From a virus, in the IMG/VR virus record IMGVR_UViG_3300030419_007160, positions 1-29,787 of that record: DNA of 29,787 nt, one strand, 5' to 3'. How positions within the stretch are numbered: position 1 is the first letter of the stretch; each line of letters begins with the position of its first letter. Positions 1 to 7,561 of the stretch are shown piece by piece. A program made the translations under genes and the position numbers. The notes under the pieces are model-generated. The model saw nothing but the letters and a program-made list of their open reading frames with translations, did not search any database and was not told the DNA's origin.

Positions 1-451
1 TTCCTGCCATAATATGAACTTTATGACCAAATTTATCAACTATATTGTGAGCAGCAACATGAACCAAAACATGATCACCATGAGCGACATCTAAACACAA
101 GACGCTCACTCCTGCTCCAACAAGTGCTCGGGCTCGCTCTATGTAATCACCTGTTACACCAATTGCGGCACCCACTTTGTTCAGACCGCCATTTGAAGTC
201 TCAGAGACAAGTCTTGCCTGTTCCTCAATCGTGTTGTAGCGGTGTATAATCCCAAGACCTCCAAATTGATCCATTTTAGCAGCCATCATTTTTTCACATA
301 TAGTGTCCATTGGGGCAGCAATGATTGGCACACGAAGTTCTATGCCTTCTGATATTTCTGATGATAGGCTTACCTCGCTACGAGACTTGATATCACTGTA
401 TTGTGGTACCAGCAGAACATCATCAAATGTGATACATGTTTCAAGATTCAT
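1..451 (-). CDS. IMP dehydrogenase/GMP reductase family protein, N-terminal part (runs off window)
   Basis: The reading frame starts at ATG 449-451 and is open to base 1, so about the first 150 residues are visible. Family landmarks are TFDDVLLVPQYSD near the N-terminus, then PIIAAPMDTI, GGLGIIHR and LDVAHGDH, all of the IMPDH/GMPR TIM barrel. The frame passes from GIIHRYNTIEEQARLVS straight to VGAAIGVT with only a few residues between, so the CBS (Bateman) pair that normally interrupts IMP dehydrogenase here is absent. GuaB oxidises IMP to XMP in GTP synthesis; GMP reductase runs GMP to IMP. The catalytic Cys loop lies outside the window, so the two cannot be separated. It overlaps the upstream zinc-ribbon gene by 11 nt and has a GGAAG ribosome site. 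Family call is firm, exact reaction is not. Confidence 0.85.
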   Translation of the reverse strand, partial: MNLETCITFDDVLLVPQYSDIKSRSEVSLSSEISEGIELRVPIIAAPMDTICEKMMAAKMDQFGGLGIIHRYNTIEEQARLVSETSNGGLNKVGAAIGVTGDYIERARALVGAGVSVLCLDVAHGDHVLVHVAAHNIVDKFGHKVHIMAG

Positions 452-725
452 TATTTTCTTCCATAGTTTTTAAAAAATTAGCTATAACTTCTTGAGCAGT
501 TTCCCAACAGGTTGGGCAATAAAGTCGGACGGGATTTTCCTCGTCTTCTTTTCTAACAACAACATTCCATGTTGTTGCCATCTCTTTATTGTTCTTGTCG
601 TAATCCGCCTCACAAGCAGTACATTCCTCTGGTAATTTACCAAACATAGCAACTTTTGATGCCAATTCTTCGTTACCGTCTTTTCGTATTTGTGCATCTC
701 GTGCACGTCGTTGTTTTCTATTCAT
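441..725 (-). CDS. small zinc-ribbon-like protein, function unknown
   Basis: 94 aa, starting at ATG 723-725 (MNRKQRRARD) with AAGGG about 8 nt upstream; a longer reading of the same frame to 827 has no support and would lie inside the preceding gene. Two CxxC pairs, CTAC and CPTC, are separated by about 32 residues, which is the layout of a treble-clef or zinc-ribbon fold. The N-terminus is strongly basic and the rest acidic. It overlaps the restriction endonuclease gene by 8 nt and the guaB-like gene by 11 nt, so it is translated as part of that operon. A role in nucleic-acid binding is possible but only inferred from the Cys pairs and basic head. Confidence 0.8.
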   Translation of the reverse strand: MNRKQRRARDAQIRKDGNEELASKVAMFGKLPEECTACEADYDKNNKEMATTWNVVVRKEDEENPVRLYCPTCWETAQEVIANFLKTMEENNES

Positions 726-1482
726 TGTTATGCCCTTCGTTAATAATCTTAGACGGCTTAAATTTAAATTGTAAATTCGTTGGAGACCCTGTGCCGCCTT
801 TTCTCTGTACGGTAATGGAGTTTCCAATTAGCAAAGATCCTCGTGGGGATAAGGTAACCTTGCCACTGGAAAGGTAAAAATCCACAACCTTTTTCATGGG
901 TAAAAGATAATATTTTGAATCATCCCCAACCTCTGTAATGATCATGTAATCAGGTTGCGTACCATCAGAACCATTACCACAAAAGATATAATCTACAATA
1001 CTTCTCAAATTCTTTTTAAAAAATTCTATAGTGGACTGTACATATTCATCTTTAATCTCTCGCAAGTTTGCCCTCTTGTGACTTTTTATATGCCCCTCAT
1101 CTTTCGCAAGAATGGCAGGATTCACACAAGGTAATTGCTCACCAGTGAAAACCTTTAAACACTGCAATGTGTGCTGATCAAAATTAAATATTTTATGGTA
1201 GTTGTCAACTGATGATCTTGCAACATGATTATAATCAGCGGTGGGTATATATTTCTTTGCAGATATAAACTTGTCTTCGCCTTTAATAGTGATTTTAATA
1301 TCTGACTTTACAGTACCAGGAATCTTAACCGCCTTTACATCCTGCATAGATAGAGTATCTGGTCGATATCCCATCTGCTCTAACATTTTCTTTGCATCCT
1401 GGCTATCCTGCCATTTATTAAACATTTCAACAATGTCATGCTCATTTTTATAACCAGATTTTGCAATCTCAGAACCATTCAT
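718..1482 (-). CDS. putative type II restriction endonuclease
   Basis: 254 aa; ATG at 1480-1482 with AGGAG 8 nt upstream. The N-terminus GYKNEHDIVEMFNKW, a following KSDIKITI...FISAKKY (D61, K76/K77) and the C-terminal IGNSITVQRKGG then LQFKFKP are typical of type II restriction enzymes of the PD-(D/E)xK nuclease fold. In this reading D61 and K76 would be metal/catalytic residues and S74 stands where D/E is usual. The gene overlaps the DNA methyltransferase by ATGA (1479-1482), the methylase being translated first, which is the classic layout of a restriction-modification pair. I cannot assign a recognition site; HinfI-type (GANTC) enzymes came to mind but I cannot verify this. It could also be a degenerate nuclease. 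The R-M neighbour raises confidence in the call. Confidence 0.65.
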   Translation of the reverse strand: MNGSEIAKSGYKNEHDIVEMFNKWQDSQDAKKMLEQMGYRPDTLSMQDVKAVKIPGTVKSDIKITIKGEDKFISAKKYIPTADYNHVARSSVDNYHKIFNFDQHTLQCLKVFTGEQLPCVNPAILAKDEGHIKSHKRANLREIKDEYVQSTIEFFKKNLRSIVDYIFCGNGSDGTQPDYMIITEVGDDSKYYLLPMKKVVDFYLSSGKVTLSPRGSLLIGNSITVQRKGGTGSPTNLQFKFKPSKIINEGHNNE

Positions 1483-2225
1483 GCTGCCACTCCTATGTTT
1501 CTTAATCTTTCAAGCGATTCTTCAAAATAAACCTTATCAAGCTCAAAACTAATATAATGCCTATCAAGCCTCTTAGCTACTGCACAAGTTGTACCACTGC
1601 CACAAAATGGATCTAGAACCAGATCACCGGGATTTGTACTTGCCTTAATAATACGTTCTAAAACCTCTTCTGGCATTTGACAAGGGTGACTTTTCACCCT
1701 CTCCTTAAACGTTCCACAAACTCTCGACATTTGCCACGTATCGTCTGGAACCTTGCCTTTACTGTTTGCTCGCTTGTCATTATATTTCAATTGCCGTGCA
1801 GAGGGTACCCGAATATCATCTACGTTAAAAGTAAAATCTTTAGAATTTTTTGTAAAATAATGAATATGCGTGTGAGTTCTGCTAAACTTTTTTCTACAAT
1901 TTTGACCAAAAGTATAATACCAGATAATCCAGTTCCTAAAGTTCATACCACTTTTTTTCAAAATAATATTTATCTCAGCGGAATATTCGTCACCAATTGC
2001 AACATACATTGAGCCGTTAGGCTTTAAGACTCGGGCACACTCTTTTATCCATTTGTTTGACCATTCATTATATTCTTCATAAGGCTTGTTATCCTTGTAA
2101 GAATTATATACATAGCCAATATTAAATGGCGGATCCGCAAACACCAGATCGACGCTTTCAGAGTCTATATGTTGCAAAAGATCAAGACAATCTCCTAAAT
2201 AAATATTGTCCCTTTCAACTCTCAC
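1479..2225 (-). CDS. site-specific DNA methyltransferase (N6-adenine/N4-cytosine, beta class)
   Basis: 248 aa, GTG start at 2223-2225 with GGGGAG about 9 nt upstream. Motif IV DPPFN (residues 31-35) is near the N-terminus and the SAM-binding motif I DPFCGSGTT (205-213) near the C-terminus, which is the beta-class order (as in CcrM/HinfI-type enzymes). Other family marks are ARVLKPNGSMYVAIGD and HPCQMPEEVLERII (usually HPtQKP). DPPF fits transfer of methyl to an exocyclic amino group of adenine or cytosine. The start overlaps the dUTPase stop by 4 nt and the stop overlaps the endonuclease start by 4 nt, so the three are probably translated by re-initiation. Its likely job is to protect phage DNA from the partner endonuclease or from the host. 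Confidence 0.9.
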   Translation of the reverse strand: MRVERDNIYLGDCLDLLQHIDSESVDLVFADPPFNIGYVYNSYKDNKPYEEYNEWSNKWIKECARVLKPNGSMYVAIGDEYSAEINIILKKSGMNFRNWIIWYYTFGQNCRKKFSRTHTHIHYFTKNSKDFTFNVDDIRVPSARQLKYNDKRANSKGKVPDDTWQMSRVCGTFKERVKSHPCQMPEEVLERIIKASTNPGDLVLDPFCGSGTTCAVAKRLDRHYISFELDKVYFEESLERLRNIGVAA

Positions 2226-2680
2226 TTATCTGTGCTCCCCAAGGCTCCATCACCTCTATCGCTAATAGTGATAGGATACCAGCCGTAAAGATCTGGATTT
2301 GAAGTTTCCATCGCACGGAACGAAACAACTGGTGTCATAACAACCTGTGCAATTTTGGTGTGTGGTTCAATTACCTGTGGTTCATTCCCGATGTTGTGAA
2401 GGTTAACAAAAACCTCTCCTTCGTAGCCAGAATCAACAACACAAGCCCCCACCACAAGTGATCGCTTTGCTGCCACGCTTGAACGATTTTTAACCTCAAG
2501 CATATATCCATGAGGGACTCCAAATTTAAGCCCCGTTGGAAGCACGACGCTTTCACCGGGAGCCACCGTAATAGGTTTACGTTCCTTGGGCGAAAAATAT
2601 ACATCTAACCCTGCATCGCTAGGATTTCCGCGTGTCGGCGGGTGGGCGTTTAAGTGTGTTCTATTATATTCAATAATCAC
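2222..2680 (-). CDS. dut: dUTP diphosphatase (dUTPase)
   Basis: 152 aa trimeric-type dUTPase, usual family length. All five motifs are visible: SDAGLDV (21-27), RSSVA (66-70), VDSGYEGEV (82-90), KIAQVV (109-114) and DRGDGALGST (141-150). The motif-5 Phe that normally stacks on uracil (RGxGGFGSTG) is Leu here, and about 25 residues separate motifs 4 and 5, more than usual. The enzyme hydrolyses dUTP to dUMP and PPi, keeping uracil out of DNA and feeding dTMP synthesis. GTG start at 2678-2680, with GAGGTG just upstream, overlaps the preceding stop by 4 nt. It sits in the operon driven by the promoter at 2991-3019. Confidence 0.95.
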   Translation of the reverse strand: MIIEYNRTHLNAHPPTRGNPSDAGLDVYFSPKERKPITVAPGESVVLPTGLKFGVPHGYMLEVKNRSSVAAKRSLVVGACVVDSGYEGEVFVNLHNIGNEPQVIEPHTKIAQVVMTPVVSFRAMETSNPDLYGWYPITISDRGDGALGSTDK

Positions 2681-2967
2681 TTTTCACCTCGCAAAAAATT
2701 GAACATCTCAACAAGCTCATCAATATCCTGATCCTTCTTGAGCATACGGTATGCCTTGACTGCAAGAGAAATCTCATCTCCCGACAGCCATCCTTGTTCC
2801 TTAAATTCTGCTTTAAGTTCACGTTTTTGTTCCGCGTATGGCTCAATAGCGTCTTCAATCGCCTTCAATGAGCGAATATATTCAAGCACTTTTTGTCGCT
2901 TTGCTTCTTCAGTTTCGTTAAGTTGCGATTCTACAACGACATCGTTACTAACAAGTGATAAATCCAT
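2677..2967 (-). CDS. small helical protein, function unknown
   Basis: 96 aa; ATG at 2965-2967 with a strong AAGGAG. It is the first gene after the consensus promoter at 2991-3019. The sequence is charged and predicted-helical throughout (ETEEAKRQKVLEYIRSLKAIEDAI then KRELKAEFKEQGWLSGDEISLAVKAYRML). The pattern of a coiled N-half followed by a short basic helix recalls GapR/DUF2312-type DNA-binding proteins, but the match is too weak to name. No cysteines, no signal peptide and no membrane segment. It is translationally coupled to dut by a GTGA overlap. Confidence 0.8.
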   Translation of the reverse strand: MDLSLVSNDVVVESQLNETEEAKRQKVLEYIRSLKAIEDAIEPYAEQKRELKAEFKEQGWLSGDEISLAVKAYRMLKKDQDIDELVEMFNFLRGEK

Positions 2968-2990
2968 TATAATCTCCTTAATGTTGTATT

Positions 2991-3019
2991 ATTATAGCTA
3001 AGCTATTTTTCTTTGTCAA
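2991..3019 (-). promoter_or_regulatory. consensus sigma-70 promoter P1 (dut / R-M operon)
   Basis: On the minus strand TTGACA (3014-3019) is followed by exactly 17 bp and TATAAT (2991-2996), a perfect consensus. The -35 box contains the TGA stop of the dnaE-like gene. A perfect palindrome ATAGCT-A-AGCTAT (2994-3006) covers part of the -10 and spacer and could be a repressor site. The first gene begins 24 nt downstream of the -10. Confidence 0.85.
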
Positions 3020-6000
3020 GATAATAGCCTAAAATTGTGTTTTAGTGAGCGAGTACTGAAACCCCATGTTGGATGCCAGTCAAGCTTTGCCATATATGGT
3101 CGGTTGAGGTAAAGAATATCGAGCTTTGAATTCACACCCCAACATTTAATGCTTGAAGTAATGCCAGTATCATCAATAACCTCAACAACCCAATATTCTT
3201 TATTATTTTTAGTTTTCCTCGGAATAATCTTGCGAGGGATAAACCAAGTAACTTTCAAATCAGGATCAAATTCTCCAATAGGAGGAATCATGTTTTGTTC
3301 CAATTTGCTTACAATGTCGCTGTTCATGACCTCGCTCATCGGAAATACACCGGTAAGCTCCACAGTGTATTGAATAACCTCTTCTTCCTCAAAATTTCCT
3401 TCTGGGTGATATAGTTCAATGTTATCATCCAATTGTTTTAATTTGCGAGGGCGGTCAACAGCCACGGCAGACCAGAAATGCTTCAATCCACTAAAACGCT
3501 TATCAACGAGACCGTTCATTGCCCCAGAGCGGACCAGAACATCCAAAGCCTTTTTGTTGAGCTTAGAGTATACCATGTTTTCATTAAAGATAAAATCTTC
3601 AACTTTTTCAAATGGACGGTTATGAACAATTTGATCAATAGCAGCATCCCCAAGCCCCTTGATAGAGGTTAGGGGCTGGATGAGTGTTTTGCCGTCTTCC
3701 GAGATTTCCCAAACACGCCCAGATGTGTTAACATCCAATTTGCGGATATTAAACCCAAAACCCTTGGCGATATTGATTGCCTTTTCTTTTCTGCTCTCAG
3801 GTTCTTTATCCAAGAACGCTGCCATCCACTCAGCAGGGTGGTGGTGTGCTAACCAAGCACATTGATATGAAAGCATAGAATAAGATACGGCGTGAGACTT
3901 GTTGAAGCCATATCCCGAGAAATACTCAAACTTGTCCCAGATGCCTTCTGCTACGTTGTGCTGTATACCCTTCTCAACGCACCCGGCAATAAACTTAGAG
4001 TGAATTTTCATCTTAGCTTCGTGACCTTTGCCTGTCCCCTTCTTAGTCAACAACTTGCGAAGCTTGTTGCCCTCGTCAAGAGATAGGTCTTTACCAAGCT
4101 TGTGTGCCAGGATGGCAATTTGCTCTTGGAAGATAAGGAAGCCGTATGTCTCCTCTGTAACCTCTTGGATCAGTGGGTGATCATACTTAATGTATTGTGG
4201 GTGTTCCTTTGCCTCCACATACTGATCATCAACCTTTGCCGAGAGCGGTCCTGGGCGAAAAATAGAGGTAATAGCAGAAATATCAACGATACTGGTTGGT
4301 TTAGCTCGTTGGCAAAATGCTTGGGCTCCTTTTTCTGTAAACTGGAATACTCCTGCCCATTTGCCTTGGTGAAAAATGTTTTTATAAACGTCTTGATTAT
4401 CAAGGCTAATGGCATCGGGATGAAGGTGTTTTTCGTAATATTGCTTTACATCACTAAATGTGGGATCCTCAATATCGTGCTCTCGCTTCAAAATGTGGCG
4501 AATTGCACCATCAATCATTGCTAGCGTGGATAATCCAAGAATATCAAACTTAATAAAACCCATTGGCTCAAGGTGGCGGACATTCTGCCCCTCTGCCCAA
4601 GGCGTCTGGCGGACGCCTTTAGAATTAATGAGCGGCATCCATTTATCAAGATTTTCGCCAACAACGACTCCGCCAGCGTGACGCGAACAAGAACGTACCT
4701 GTCCATATAGCATGTCAATATGGCTGGCAATGTGTGGATATTTTCCCAAAAACGCCTGGAGTGTGGGAGAATATTCTTTTGTCTCCTCGAATGTGGGCGT
4801 ATATACACCTGCCTTAATGCCGTGTGCTTTCTTGGCGGCTGGGGTTGCTTCCAAAAGCATCTTACCTGTAACCTCGTTTACTTCCTTAAACGGAATACCG
4901 TAAAACTTGGAAATGTCCTTAATCAGAGAACGCAACTGAAGAGTGTTCCAGTTAGAAATAGGAACAACAGTTGTGTCACCCCATTCTTCAATAAGTTGCT
5001 CTTTTAGCTCCATCGGTGCTGCTACATCGTAGTCAATATCTGGATAATCAGTAGCGTCTGAGCGAAGGAATCGCGAGAACAGTAGACCATATTTAATCGG
5101 GTCAATCTGAGTGATTCCAAGAGCATAAGCCACGAGTGATCCAGCGGCAGAGCCGCGACCTGGACCCGTAAGCATGCACTCATTGGCTCGGTCAGCAATC
5201 GCCTTCATTGTCAAGAAATATTTTGAAAAGCCTCGGTCATCAATTACCGTAAGCTCGTGTCGGAGGCGTTCAGTATATTCCGAATCTTTGTGAAGCCCTC
5301 TTTCTCGTAGACCCTCCAGAGACATATTTACAAGTGCCTGGGTCGCTGTATATCCCGCAGGCACAACAAAGTCAGGTAGACGAACAGTATTATCTGGTAG
5401 GAAATCTTCAATTAACTTATGAGCGATATCGTGAGTGTGTTTGATGGAATTCAGTACCAAATCATCATCGTATTCTACTCCGCACTCTGCTGAATACTTT
5501 TTATAACTCTCCCACATTTGATCGCCATTTTTAGGGTAAAGCTCATAGCCAATCTCTTCAACACCAATTGGAAGCTCTGTGCTCATATATTCTGGGGCTG
5601 CCTTTCCGAGCCAGCCCAGGCGTTTATAAAGCTCACGGTCTTTCCAGGCATCTTTATTGGGATAATGACTATCTGCGGTTGAGATCAGCCCAATTCCAAA
5701 TTCTTCGTGCATTTGAATAATGTATTTGTTAATAATGTGCTGCTCTGGGACATTGTTCCATTGAAGTTCACCATACCAGCGATCACCAAAAATATCCAAC
5801 ATTCGTCTAGTTGTAGCACGCATTGCAGTGAGTACAGCTTCTTCACCCTCCTCACGATTCTCCCAATAATTTCCAGAATATACACCGCCTAGGCAAGCCG
5901 AGGCAGCAATAACGCCCTCACTATATTTTGCAAGAAGATCGTAGTCCATACGAGGGTAGCGATAAAAGTTCTCGCTTTTATAGCTCTCAGAAATTAATTT

Positions 6001-6447
6001 AAATATATTCTGAAGACCTTTTTGGTTTTGTGCGAGGAGGATAAGATGGCGACGACGGCGTAACACATCTTGGACTTTTTTACTGGAGTTTTCATCCTCT
6101 ACAGTGGCACCGCTCAAGGTGGAACCGAGAGACTTGGCACGTTTTTTGTCCTCCATGGCTTTCTCGTACTCTTGTCGCCATTCTTTGATGGACGGAATAA
6201 AATACGCTTCCGTGCCGAAAATTGGCTTAAAGTTCTTGCCCTCTTCTTTCATCTTTTTGGCGTGTAGTACTTGGTGAGAAAGCCCATTTGCGTTTCCGTG
6301 ATCGGTTAACGCCAATGCATCACATCCATTACTATACGCAAAGTCCATGTGTTCGTTGGGATACCCAAGTGCATCAAATAATGAACCGGCTACACTATGT
6401 GCGTGTAGTCCCACAAACGGGATCTTAGACTTTACTCTGTCGCTCAT
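3016..6447 (-). CDS. dnaE: family-C DNA polymerase (DNA polymerase III alpha, DnaE type)
   Basis: 1143 aa, close to bacterial DnaE length. An N-terminal PHP domain (about 10-300) carries H15, H17, D25, H50, E80, H134, C185, D259 and H261, matching by position the nine metal ligands described for proofreading-competent PHP domains (E. coli DnaE has lost several). The polymerase core has GRGSAAGSLVAYALGITQ, the catalytic pair in PDIDYD (D470, D472) and the third Asp in KFDILGL (D635). Downstream are FQFTEKGAQ, the finger/tandem helix-hairpin-helix region and a C-terminal OB-like domain; I see no clear clamp-binding motif. ATG at 6445-6447 with GGAGGG. This should be the main replicative polymerase. 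Most phages use family A or B, so a DnaE-type enzyme is uncommon. Confidence 0.95.
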   Translation of the reverse strand: MSDRVKSKIPFVGLHAHSVAGSLFDALGYPNEHMDFAYSNGCDALALTDHGNANGLSHQVLHAKKMKEEGKNFKPIFGTEAYFIPSIKEWRQEYEKAMEDKKRAKSLGSTLSGATVEDENSSKKVQDVLRRRRHLILLAQNQKGLQNIFKLISESYKSENFYRYPRMDYDLLAKYSEGVIAASACLGGVYSGNYWENREEGEEAVLTAMRATTRRMLDIFGDRWYGELQWNNVPEQHIINKYIIQMHEEFGIGLISTADSHYPNKDAWKDRELYKRLGWLGKAAPEYMSTELPIGVEEIGYELYPKNGDQMWESYKKYSAECGVEYDDDLVLNSIKHTHDIAHKLIEDFLPDNTVRLPDFVVPAGYTATQALVNMSLEGLRERGLHKDSEYTERLRHELTVIDDRGFSKYFLTMKAIADRANECMLTGPGRGSAAGSLVAYALGITQIDPIKYGLLFSRFLRSDATDYPDIDYDVAAPMELKEQLIEEWGDTTVVPISNWNTLQLRSLIKDISKFYGIPFKEVNEVTGKMLLEATPAAKKAHGIKAGVYTPTFEETKEYSPTLQAFLGKYPHIASHIDMLYGQVRSCSRHAGGVVVGENLDKWMPLINSKGVRQTPWAEGQNVRHLEPMGFIKFDILGLSTLAMIDGAIRHILKREHDIEDPTFSDVKQYYEKHLHPDAISLDNQDVYKNIFHQGKWAGVFQFTEKGAQAFCQRAKPTSIVDISAITSIFRPGPLSAKVDDQYVEAKEHPQYIKYDHPLIQEVTEETYGFLIFQEQIAILAHKLGKDLSLDEGNKLRKLLTKKGTGKGHEAKMKIHSKFIAGCVEKGIQHNVAEGIWDKFEYFSGYGFNKSHAVSYSMLSYQCAWLAHHHPAEWMAAFLDKEPESRKEKAINIAKGFGFNIRKLDVNTSGRVWEISEDGKTLIQPLTSIKGLGDAAIDQIVHNRPFEKVEDFIFNENMVYSKLNKKALDVLVRSGAMNGLVDKRFSGLKHFWSAVAVDRPRKLKQLDDNIELYHPEGNFEEEEVIQYTVELTGVFPMSEVMNSDIVSKLEQNMIPPIGEFDPDLKVTWFIPRKIIPRKTKNNKEYWVVEVIDDTGITSSIKCWGVNSKLDILYLNRPYMAKLDWHPTWGFSTRSLKHNFRLLS

Positions 6448-6468
6448 CTTACCCTCCTCTATTTTATT

Positions 6469-6672
6469 TTAAAGTGCACGTCCAAATACGGCATCAATTT
6501 CTTTTAAAAGTGTGCTCCTGGTTGGCGGATCAAGCTCCAACACTTCAGCAACACGATATCTCAATTGCCCCAAAACATTGCCAAACTGATTGGTTTTTGC
6601 ACGCTCTGTCGCAAGTTGTTCCGTCAATTCATCAACTGTTTGTTGTAATTCAGTCGTTTTCTTCGTCGTCAT
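6469..6672 (-). CDS. small coiled-coil protein, function unknown
   Basis: 67 aa, ATG at 6670-6672 with GGAG six nt upstream. Residues 6-35 (TELQQTVDELTEQLATERA...) form a heptad-like coiled coil with Leu/Val spacing; the tail is LDPPTRSTLLKEIDAVFGRAL. It overlaps the end of the upstream nucleotidyltransferase-like gene by 23 nt and lies 21 nt before the polymerase. The good ribosome site and tight packing argue that it is real. It might be an oligomerising partner of a neighbour, but nothing in the sequence shows that. Confidence 0.7.
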   Translation of the reverse strand: MTTKKTTELQQTVDELTEQLATERAKTNQFGNVLGQLRYRVAEVLELDPPTRSTLLKEIDAVFGRAL

Positions 6673-7561
6673 ATTCTACTCCTATTCCACTCCATTCGTG
6701 GTATTTAATTAGACCCTCAAAAGGTCTTTTGATTGTTTTTGAATGCTCGGATGCAAAAAATCTAGTATAATTTCCCCAACTTGATAAGTCATAAAACCAG
6801 TCTAGTTCTTTCACATTCTCCTCTTCTAATATAACAGGTTTAAAAACTTTGTCAAGGGAAAAAAACCTTGCAGACCATCTTTCTTCAAGCGGCAGCATTT
6901 CTGTTGGTATTGAGTCGCCGGAATTCTTCCAAGCACGAGTACCCTCTTTTCGCATTTTTCTCCTACATTTAATAAAATCTTCTGGTCCAAATGAAAATCC
7001 GATATACTCATTGTCTTTGACTGTTTTTCCATCATAACAAAAAAAGAAATTATTTTCACTAGAAATCAAGCCCCTATATTGACGCGGGGCGTCTTCTGGA
7101 TACACACTAAGCGGAAAAGAGACATAATATTTATCCGGTGTTACCCATTTGCTCATCTGCCTGCTGATCCAATAAGAAGTTAGTGCCCCGAACAAAATGC
7201 TCCAACTGTAGCAGTCAACTCTGCCACGATCTTTTGGGTGAATTGGGACATAATATATTGGTATTTGTTTTCTATGTTTTTCAGGGTGTGCTGCTAAAGT
7301 TCTACCATACCAAATTGGATCTTGCACAAACTCCCCTATCCTATGGCGTATTAATGGTTGTATATCATTATTACATACTATCCATATTGTTTCGCAGCCA
7401 GCATATGCACATTCCATTATAGAACGTTCTATCGCAGTATAGTTCTCTGCTACTGGCATTAAAACATTATCCCACTCAAATCCAAAATCATGTTGATGAC
7501 CAGCAACAGGAATTATGCCTGCGAGATGAAATGCAGATTTGTTAATCGGTTTTGTTTCCAT
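6650..7561 (-). CDS. GT-A-fold nucleotidyltransferase-like protein
   Basis: 303 aa, ATG 7559-7561 overlapping the upstream TAA by 1 nt. The N-terminus LAGIIPVAGHQHDFGF, then VLMPVAENYTAIERSIMECAYAGCETIWIVCNN, follows the plan of NTP-sugar transferases: a G-rich nucleotide-binding loop, a conserved Pro, ER at the start of a helix and a strand ending in a C-N-N turn. The Lys of a typical GxGxRxxP...K signature is not obvious. A later segment, GRVDCYSWSILFGAL, stands where such enzymes have their GTADAL loop. The C-terminal half is aromatic-rich and unfamiliar. Together with the next two genes it suggests a small pathway that activates or transfers a sugar or polyol phosphate. Substrate unknown. 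Confidence 0.6.
   Translation of the reverse strand: METKPINKSAFHLAGIIPVAGHQHDFGFEWDNVLMPVAENYTAIERSIMECAYAGCETIWIVCNNDIQPLIRHRIGEFVQDPIWYGRTLAAHPEKHRKQIPIYYVPIHPKDRGRVDCYSWSILFGALTSYWISRQMSKWVTPDKYYVSFPLSVYPEDAPRQYRGLISSENNFFFCYDGKTVKDNEYIGFSFGPEDFIKCRRKMRKEGTRAWKNSGDSIPTEMLPLEERWSARFFSLDKVFKPVILEEENVKELDWFYDLSSWGNYTRFFASEHSKTIKRPFEGLIKYHEWSGIGVEYDDEEND

Noticed and set aside
441-827. Longer version of the zinc-ribbon protein starting at 827
   Set aside because: The first 34 codons would overlap the endonuclease gene; the ribosome site and MNRKQRR start at 725 are better.
4102-4524. 140-codon open frame on the plus strand
   Set aside because: It lies wholly within the DnaE polymerase core, whose motifs are unambiguous on the minus strand; no ribosome site or family match.
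6827-6855. Possible promoter (TTGACA at 6850-6855) before the dnaE gene
   Set aside because: The -35 box is perfect, but at 17-18 bp spacing the -10 is only ATATTA or TATTAG; it is inside a coding region and too weak to list.
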